Shown: positions 57,817-64,000 of the stretch, piece after piece
Layout of the letters: each line of letters opens with the position of its first letter
Position numbering within the stretch: position 1 is the first letter of the stretch
Assembly (NCBI RefSeq): GCF_000001735.4
Contig: NC_003074.8
Coordinates: 558,101 to 622,100 of the forward strand
Source of the DNA: Arabidopsis thaliana
Taxonomy: Eukaryota > Streptophyta > Magnoliopsida > Brassicales > Brassicaceae
Length of the DNA stretch: 64,000 nt
Reading direction: 5' to 3'
Position numbers and translations under genes: made by a program
Notes under the pieces: generated by a model
The model's input: the letters and a program-made list of their open reading frames with translations, nothing else
Told to the model about the DNA's origin: nothing
Database searches by the model: none

Positions 57817-58394
57817 AGAAACAAAGGAAGAAGAAGAAGAGCTTTTAAACAAGAAGAAAAACAAAAGCTTTTTGATTTTTCAAAAGAGGAATCTGTAAAT
57901 TCTCATTTTCATTTAGTCTCTCAAGCATTTATTAATAATGTATAGAGGTGATTTATACAACTGATCTTGATCTTGATCTGATCGCCATTGTTGTAATATT
58001 CTTTTGGCGAATCAGGTTCAATAAAATTGAAAGTAATTTCCCTCATATTTGGCTTTGACCATGTGCATTGGTGCGATTAAAATATTTCGGTAAAATCAAA
58101 CCCAAATGTGTTAAACTGGAGCCTTGTTTTTTCTTCAACTCATAGGCCTTTTAAAGGTTGGACCTACCGTAGAAATAAGTTGGGCTATAAATAAAGCCCA
58201 TATTAAATTAAAACATTCTAAACCCAATAGTTGTATAACCGGCGTCGTTTTGTGCTTAGTTCCATCGGTTGCCCTAAACCTCTCTGTATAAACTTTGCGT
58301 TTTTCTTTCTTCCGTTACCTCCATATCAGTTTTTAGGGTTTAGTGTTACAGTGGCGGAGATATCTTAGTTTGTGTTGGTGTTTTCTTGTATGAG
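57817..58394 (+). promoter_or_regulatory. ZFN1 3' UTR and promoter of a non-coding locus
   Basis: After the ZFN1 3' UTR, the segment 58141-58350 carries paired Site II-type motifs (TGGGCT at 58181-58186 and its reverse AGCCCA at 58195-58200) and telo-box sequence (CCCTAAACC at 58272-58280; TTAGGGTTT at 58333-58341). This combination is typical of Arabidopsis ribosomal-protein and snoRNA gene promoters. No long ORF follows; the next recognisable feature is the snoRNA-like pair. Confidence 0.6.
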
Positions 58395-58534
58395 GTCATC
58401 TAACAAAGCAAGATAGGTTATAATTTGTACCAATTTTGTGTCGGAAGATGACAAGATTAGTTTTATAGGCCTCCATGGGAATTTCTTCATGGAACTCTTC
58501 TCTTCCATGGAGTTGCTCTGAGGAGGTTACACTT
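58395..58534 (+). ncRNA. Candidate H/ACA snoRNA, copy 1
   Basis: Folds as two hairpins with a hinge and ACA tail. 5' hairpin: lower stem GTCATCT (58395-58401) with AGATGAC (58446-58452); pocket; apical stem GCAAGAT (58408-58414) with ATTTTGT (58433-58439), then GGT/ACC. Hinge (H box) AGATTA at 58454-58459. 3' hairpin: lower stem GGCCTCC (58468-58474) with GGAGGTT (58522-58528, two G-U pairs); apical stem CTTCATGGAA (58485-58494) with TTCCATGGAG (58503-58512). ACA at 58529-58531, three bases from the inferred end. About 15 bases separate the first apical stem from the H box and 16 separate the second from ACA, matching the 14-16 rule. Its homologous copy is at 58655. Confidence 0.7.
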
Positions 58535-58654
58535 CCATAGTCGTATGTATTTATCTATGTCCGAATCAAGCTCGTTGATCAAATCATAACCTTTTGTGTT
58601 AGTTTTGTTTTTTTAACACTCTGAGCTACTGTTTTCTGGTGTCTGATGAGATTC

Positions 58655-58795
58655 GTCATCCTTAAAGCAAATAGGTTATAACCTCTGTGCCAAATTTGTG
58701 TCGGAAGATGACAAGATTGATTTTGCCTCTCCATGACAATTTTGCTTCATGGAAATCTTCTCTTCCATGGAGTAGATCTATGGAGAGGCACATCA
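58655..58795 (+). ncRNA. Candidate H/ACA snoRNA, copy 2
   Basis: Homologous to 58395-58534 and folds the same way with compensating changes. 5' hairpin: GTCATC (58655-58660) with GATGAC (58707-58712); apical stem GCAAAT (58667-58672) with ATTTGT (58694-58699). Hinge ACAAGATTG at 58711-58719, one base off the strict ANANNA form. 3' hairpin: lower stem GCCTCTCCAT (58725-58734) with ATGGAGAGGC (58780-58789), ten perfect pairs; apical stem CTTCATGGAA (58745-58754) with TTCCATGGAG (58763-58772). ACA at 58790-58792 and three tail bases. The lower 3' stem differs in sequence from copy 1 but stays paired, which is good evidence for selection on RNA structure. Confidence 0.72.
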
Positions 58796-58879
58796 TTGTG
58801 CAATTGGTAAATTCGTCTGATCGTTTTTTTATATGTGTTTCTGCTTTTATTATCGGGAGAACATTATTACAGCAAGATT

Positions 58880-59031
58880 TTGTGTCTGAAACAAGAGAAA
58901 CGATTGTCCATTGATACTTATAGCAGTAACAAGCGAAAGAGTCTGTAAATGATACAGAGCATTCTTTGATATGATTATCCAAAGAGGATCTTATTGATGA
59001 AGAGTCTGTAAATTCTCCTTTTCCTTATTTA
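58880..59031 (+). pseudogene. Diverged copy of ZFN1 3' end (exon 7 tail and 3' UTR)
   Basis: TGTGTCTGAAACAAGA at 58881-58896 equals 57744-57759 in ZFN1 exon 7. Further matches keep the same order: CCATTGATA, AGCAGT then AACAAG/GAAACAA-like sequence, and (G)A(A/G)TCTGTAAATTCTC at about 59000-59015 versus 57888-57902. The copy is shorter and diverged and does not encode a zinc finger. It suggests that a piece covering the ZFN1 tail was duplicated downstream, flanking the snoRNA-like locus. Confidence 0.5.
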
Positions 59032-60379
59032 TAAAAGTCCGTCCTTATTACAAAGCCGTAGAATGAATTTGCAATGTTGAAATATGGATGAAATTTTGAA
59101 ACTTGATTCCTGGCGATAATTTGTGCTTTAACTGAAGATTAGGTAATTTTCAGCATTAAGATAGTTTGAGAATTCATGGCTACGATGATTGAACCAACTG
59201 GCTTATGTTTTACCTATCTGCGTTAAATTTCGTGGTAAACTGAACCGGGATGTAATGAATCCGGTTTTGGTTTGATTTTTTTTAAATGAAAATAACTTTC
59301 TGTGGATCTTTTAATCGAAAATAATATTGAACGTTACATAATTGGGTGAAAATTCGTATTTATCAGATATTTGGTTTTGATCGAATCTTCGTGTGGTTTA
59401 TCTTAGATACTCGAACTTTTAAAGCAGTGTATGAATCTACGCGTAAAATATTTAATGTATTGAAGTAATATTGGAAAAACAATGACGCGGGGAAAAGTAA
59501 ACAAACACGGACCCGACGACGGATAAGCGACCAAGCCCGAGTCGCATCGTCTTGGTCTTAAGTCTTTCCCTACTCGTTTTATCATTTTCTTAAACTAAAA
59601 ACTAATTTAATCACTCTTAATTATTTACTTTTTTCTTTTAATTCAACTATGACTAATTCTTATTCACAGAATGAGTCTCACATGCCTACTCGTCGTACTC
59701 GACTCCAGTCCAAATGTTCCCATACTTGTAATCTATACTACATATATTATACGTCATCGTCATGTATATACAAGACTCAATATATAACGTCCAAATTAAT
59801 CAAAGATTTAACATGATCGGGAACCAATATCTAATCATCGATTAGATATATTTAAGTCTAGTAACTAATTAGTATATTTTCTACAAATTGTTTAATTAAA
59901 CATATAGTATACAGTTGGTAAAGGGGAAACACGCGTAATCTATATGTATATATTAATAATATATAGTTCTTGGTATGATCTTCTTAGTTATTTATTTACT
60001 AAGCTTTCTAGACTTTAACAATATTTGAATGAAAAAAAAATTTAATTAACCGTCGAAAAAAAAGTCATAAATCTGGACGCAGAATACTAATCCACAGATT
60101 TCAACGGTCAACATTCCAATTCAGTTCACAAACCTAAATCAAACGTTCCATTTCATACCTTTTTTCTCTTTCAAGCTTATACAACCTTTGACCATGTCTC
60201 ACTTTATTAATAAGTACAAAACCACCTTACATTACATGCATATATATAAATAAAACACGTTAAGGAACATATATTTATACAAATCCCATAAACCCCATTT
60301 CATTCTTCATCGAATAGTCGAAAAATATTTGAACTTTCTTAGGAAACCAAACCAACAAAACAAAAAGGAAAACGAGATA
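59032..60379. other. AT-rich intergenic region and promoter of ARM-repeat gene
   Basis: About 1.3 kb. A short GC-richer island lies at 59484-59556 without a gene. The proximal promoter of the gene at 60380 holds two W-box cores in opposite orientation: GGTCAA at 60106-60111 and TTGACC at 60188-60193. A TATA-like ATATATATAAATA lies near 60239-60251. Confidence 0.6.
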
Positions 60380-61519
60380 ATGGTGTTACCTTGGAGATCA
60401 AGAGGAGGAGTAGCAAAGAGACGTAATCAATTGATTTCCGGCGATATCTCCGTCGTGGAAACCAAGATTCCAGTTCAACTCCGATCGCCATCAAGGATAG
60501 AGCGGATTCAGTCACCGCGCGTGCTGTTGACGCCGCGTGATGCGGTGGAGATAAGTCGGAGATTGCAAAACGCAGCGGCGCGTGAGGAGTATGCCGAGTG
60601 TTTGGAGATTGTGAGCAAAATCAAGAACTTGGGAAGAGGAGGGGACACGAACAAGAAGTGTTTGGTCCAAAACGGAAGCGTTTTGGCTTTGTCTTCTTGT
60701 TTTGAAAGATTCGCGGCGGCGCGTGATGGACACATGCGTTTATTGGAGGAAATCTTGTTTGTTCTATCATCTTGGTTGCCTCTGAATCGATCAGAAGGTT
60801 TCAACAAGATGGGATCAACGGCTTCTCTTAACTGTCTCGTACGGTTCTTGAACGGTAAGGACGCTAAAACGAGACAAAACGCTGCGTTTTGCATCAGAGA
60901 GGTTATTGCAGTAGACAAGAGGTATGTGTACGCGTTAACAGATGTGGAAGGAGCTTGTGAAGGATTAGTTAAGATCATCAGAGACTCTGTTTCGACTAGC
61001 TCCACGAAAGCATCTTTAATGGTGATTTATAGAGCGATTTCTTCTAACGACAAGATCACTGAAAAATTTGTGAAACTGGGTTTGGTTGAGTTGATCACAG
61101 AGATGATGGTGAACAATGCCGAAAAGAGCGTTTGCGAGAGATCTCTAGTTGTTTTAAACGCTACATGCGATAACGAGCAAGGCAAAGAAGATGTTCTTAG
61201 AAACGCTTTGATCGTTCCTCTTCTGGTGAAGAAGATTCTTAGAGTTTCGGATCTCGCGACACAATGTTCGGTTTCGATACTTTGGAAGCTATGGAAGAAT
61301 AAGAAAGACGGAGAATGTGATGATCGTTTGTTAGTTGAAGCTCTTCAAGTTGGTGCCTTTGAGAAACTCTTAGTGCTCTTACAAGTCGGGTGCGAGGATA
61401 AGACGAAGGAGAAAGCGAGCGAGCTCTTGCGGAATTTAAACCGTTGTAGAAACGAGATCGAGAAGACAAATTGTGTCGATTCTTCAATGCATTTGAAGAA
61501 TGTGAAGAAATCATTTTAG
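60380..61519 (+). CDS. ARM-repeat protein related to CMPG1/PUB U-box family, U-box absent
   Basis: Intronless gene for 379 residues starting MVLPWRSRGGVAKRR. The rest is built of armadillo-type helices from about residue 60 to 365 (for example 'AKTRQNAAFCIREVIAVD', 'KASLMVIYRAISSNDKI', 'CERSLVVLNATCDNEQGKEDVL', 'CSVSILWKLWKNKKD'). It resembles the C-terminal ARM part of PUB20-24/CMPG1-type E3 ligases, but the N-terminal U-box is missing, so it cannot act as an E3 by itself. Orthologous sequences were described as immediate-early fungal-elicitor genes. Two W boxes upstream fit WRKY control. AT3G02840 is the likely locus. Confidence 0.92.
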   Translation: MVLPWRSRGGVAKRRNQLISGDISVVETKIPVQLRSPSRIERIQSPRVLLTPRDAVEISRRLQNAAAREEYAECLEIVSKIKNLGRGGDTNKKCLVQNGSVLALSSCFERFAAARDGHMRLLEEILFVLSSWLPLNRSEGFNKMGSTASLNCLVRFLNGKDAKTRQNAAFCIREVIAVDKRYVYALTDVEGACEGLVKIIRDSVSTSSTKASLMVIYRAISSNDKITEKFVKLGLVELITEMMVNNAEKSVCERSLVVLNATCDNEQGKEDVLRNALIVPLLVKKILRVSDLATQCSVSILWKLWKNKKDGECDDRLLVEALQVGAFEKLLVLLQVGCEDKTKEKASELLRNLNRCRNEIEKTNCVDSSMHLKNVKKSF

Positions 61520-61600
61520 TCAAACAAACAAAACACACTATTATTCTTTGTAATTACTCTGTTTCTAAATAAACTGATTTTTTGAAATTTGCTCGAATCA

Positions 61601-64000
61601 TTATGTTTCAACAGCCAAATACAGTTTTTGTCCATCACTTATCAAATCTACATCAATAATTTTGGCTTCATCTTCAGATAATACACAAGAAGCCTCCGGA
61701 ACATTCAGCTGCTCCTTTGCTGTTCTTATAAGCTCCTCGATGCTTCGAGGTACCCACAGTACAATCCCGCGCCTTCTTTTCTCTTTCGAATCACCAGGAT
61801 GTGAAAAATACACTGTACATTTCTTCTTATAGACTTTATCTGCAGATTATTCGAATAAACAAACCGCTTGTTAAAGTTTCTATCTAAAAAAACATCGGTA
61901 CTTTGACTTATATGCCGATAAAACTACCTTTAGGCTCTTTGGAGCCACTCGGAAACGAAGAGATTTGAGAATTCTTAGCGTCTTCGAGTAACTTTATCAA
62001 CATCTTGTTCCCACAACCCAAAGCTTCATCAAGAGGTGTGTTTCCCCATCTAATTACAAAAAAAACTGTTAGCAACCGCGAAAACAAACCGCTCTTTATT
62101 TGGTTAAAAAAGAAGTTACCTGTCTTTTGCAAGAACATTAGCACTTGCTTCTACCAATTGGATCGCCAAGACATAAAATCCTTCAGAGGCAGCTACATGA
62201 AGAGGTGTTCTGTGATCATAATCTTTGGAATTAGGATCAATTCCGTTACTAAGAAGCCGTTTCAAGAAATCGCTGTCTCCTTTCGCAACCACGGTGCAAA
62301 GGAAAGTCCCTGCGTTCTCTATGTTCAACGTAGCTCCTTCTTTAACAAGCAACGCCGCAACACGATCATTCCCATTCTTGATTGCTTCTAGTAAAGGTGT
62401 GCTCCCCAATTTATCTTTGATATTTACATCAACTGATTCTTGTATAAGATATAATGTAATATCTTCATATCCTCTAGAGGCTGCAAGATGCTGTTAACAA
62501 CAAAAATATGTTAATAGATATCTTCCAATGTTGGATTTAAGAAACCGAGAAGCTGTAGAAGCATACCAAAGGCGATCTTCCGTCATAATCTGTCTTATTC
62601 GGGTCACCTCCAGCTCGAATCAAACTCTTAAGCTGATAAAGATCACCGTAGAAAGCCGCACTATTCAACTTCAGAGCTAGCTCTGCCTCTTGTTTACTGA
62701 TATGAAAGGTTATATCGGATTCTAGTTGCTTAATCCGGACATTAGATTCTTTCCCTTCAAGCAGATTGTTGAGAATCCTCCGTCCATCATGGAAAAATAT
62801 CTCGAGTATGTTCATGAAAGATTGCTTGTCAAGCCTTAGAATCCGACATAGCTCTGCAACTCTAACCGTGTAAGGCTGAGGAATATTGCAGAGGATTGAA
62901 ATCTCTCCAAAAGAATGATCTGGTTGTAGAACTGCCACTATTTCTTCAGATCCATCCTTTGTTATACCTATCTCCTCCTGATTGAAATCACAAGAAGTTT
63001 GGTTTAGTAACTGAGATTTTTTAGTCATTCCTAACATTTATTGACGAAAACACAGATATTTTGTTTACCAATACACCGTGACAAACAAAGTAGAGCTGAT
63101 CAACGACGCTTCCTTGCTCCATTATAACTTCTCCAGGAAGAAAGAACTCTTCATGAAGTCTTATAACCTGTAATAAAAGCAAAAGTGTGCTCTTTAGTTA
63201 CCTGAAGAAAGAAAGTAATTTTCAAAAAAATCAAAAGGCTTACAATCTGGTTAATGAATTCAGATGAGCATCCGCGAAAGAGAGGAACTTTCTCAATATA
63301 CGGCAAGTATAAAGTTTGCGCAATCTGCAGTAACAACATAAGTTTACATTTGTTCATCATCTGAATCTGAACAAGCATCTCTGAAGCACTCATCATACCT
63401 TAGCACGGATAGAGACAGGAATGTCTTGAAGAACAGCTGCTTCAGTGTAGCTGCTTTCGTACTGCAACCGCAAATGTCCGGTAATCTGACCACGGATGTT
63501 CCTACCGAGTTTGTTTCGGTTCATATACCGCATGATATCAGCCATCTTATCCCGGAATCTCTCTGTTTTCGAACCTTTTACAATCAAAGCTGTCATGTTA
63601 CCAATCAAGTAAGCTCCTAGAATCATATCGAATGAAATGTAGACCATCGCGAATATCATTTCCCGCATATTAACCGCGTGTATATCTCCATAACCTGCAT
63701 TATAAGAAACATACCAAGTTAAGGAATGAAAGCAAACGATATATTCACCAAGTTTTCAGTTATCAGAACTTACCAACAGTTGCCATAGTAACAACTGCAA
63801 AGTACATAGAAGTAGTGTATCGAGTCCAGAGATCGATCTCTCTAAACTTCGAGTAACTGTAATCTCCTAACTTCAAGCTTCCAATCCAAGTGTACCCTTC
63901 TTGAGAAGCAGGAAGCGTCGTGGCCAAGTAATAGAAGATACAAGCTGCGGTGTGAGTGCAATAAAGCTCGACGAATATAAGCTTGACGATTCTTGTAAAA
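61601..64000 (-). CDS. SKOR: SKOR outward-rectifying Shaker K+ channel (C-terminal part, cut by window edge)
   Basis: Root stelar K+ channel that loads potassium into xylem. Exons seen (transcript order): 64000(cut)-63774, 63694-63399, 63324-63244, 63167-63069, 62977-62567, 62490-62120, 62049-61928 and 61840-61601. The cut exon holds S5 and the pore ('YTTSMYFAVVTMATV'), and the selectivity filter TVGYGD is completed across the next intron. S6 follows ('MVYISFDMILGAYLIGNMTA'), then the C-linker, a cyclic-nucleotide-binding domain ('FLPGEVIMEQGSVVDQLYFV', 'FGEISILCNIPQPYTVRV'), ankyrin repeats ('DYDGRSPLHLAASRGYED' and others), and the KHA domain ending 'SDGQKLYLAVET'. The N-terminus and S1-S4 lie beyond 64000. 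AT3G02850. Confidence 0.96.

Noticed and set aside
58620-58660. Box C/D snoRNA suggested by CTGATGA near 58643 and CTGA motifs
   Set aside because: No matching D box and terminal stem at the right spacing; the H/ACA fold explains the conserved sequence better.
60508-61005. 165-residue antisense frame in the ARM-repeat gene
   Set aside because: No promoter, no recognisable domain, and it overlaps fully a well-supported intronless gene.

Overview
The window reads as nuclear DNA of Arabidopsis thaliana or a very close relative. It is AT-rich, with compact genes carrying many short GT-AG introns, and the protein order matches the gene order I know from the upper arm of chromosome 3 (about AT3G02620 to AT3G02850). 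Splicing the exons by eye gives whole reading frames for all 22 complete spliced or intronless protein genes, with lengths that agree with the known families. Locus and symbol names come from memory of those families, not from a search.

Layout. 1-6.4 kb: a plastid acyl-ACP desaturase cluster, made of a broken promoter-plus-first-exon copy (231-630) and two intact genes. 7-16.5 kb: a four-helix membrane protein, a DUF247 protein, a mitochondrial-type PPR protein, organellar TyrRS and a secreted Pro/Gly-rich repeat protein. 16.5-28 kb: a strong foldback, NBS1 (DNA repair), a plastid EamA transporter, an LRAT/NC-domain protein, a CTNNBL1-type ARM protein and tRNA-Ser(AGA). 28-35 kb: DJ1D, thioredoxin f1 and an aspartyl protease. 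35-46.6 kb: a PP2C phosphatase, cytosolic HisRS, an RraA-like protein and IPP isomerase 2. 46.8-57.8 kb: MBS1, PFA-DSP3, the LIP2 kinase, a TIPIN/Swi3 zinc-knuckle protein and ZFN1. 58-64 kb: a non-coding locus that folds as two H/ACA snoRNAs, an ARM-repeat elicitor-response protein and the C-terminal part of the SKOR K+ channel, cut by the right edge.

The genes do not form one pathway. They are ordinary neighbours in a region that I know has a whole-genome-duplication partner on chromosome 5. Many are nucleus-encoded organelle proteins (desaturases, TyrRS, PPR, TRXF1, EamA transporter, IPP2).

The least expected signals are the tandem H/ACA snoRNA-like pair at 58.4-58.8 kb, whose 5' pockets fit a conserved 25S rRNA segment; the near-perfect inverted repeat at 16,955-17,099; three GC-AG introns; the duplicated desaturase promoter; and an upstream ORF overlapping the ZFN1 start. 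I saw no intact transposon, retroelement or CRISPR-like array.
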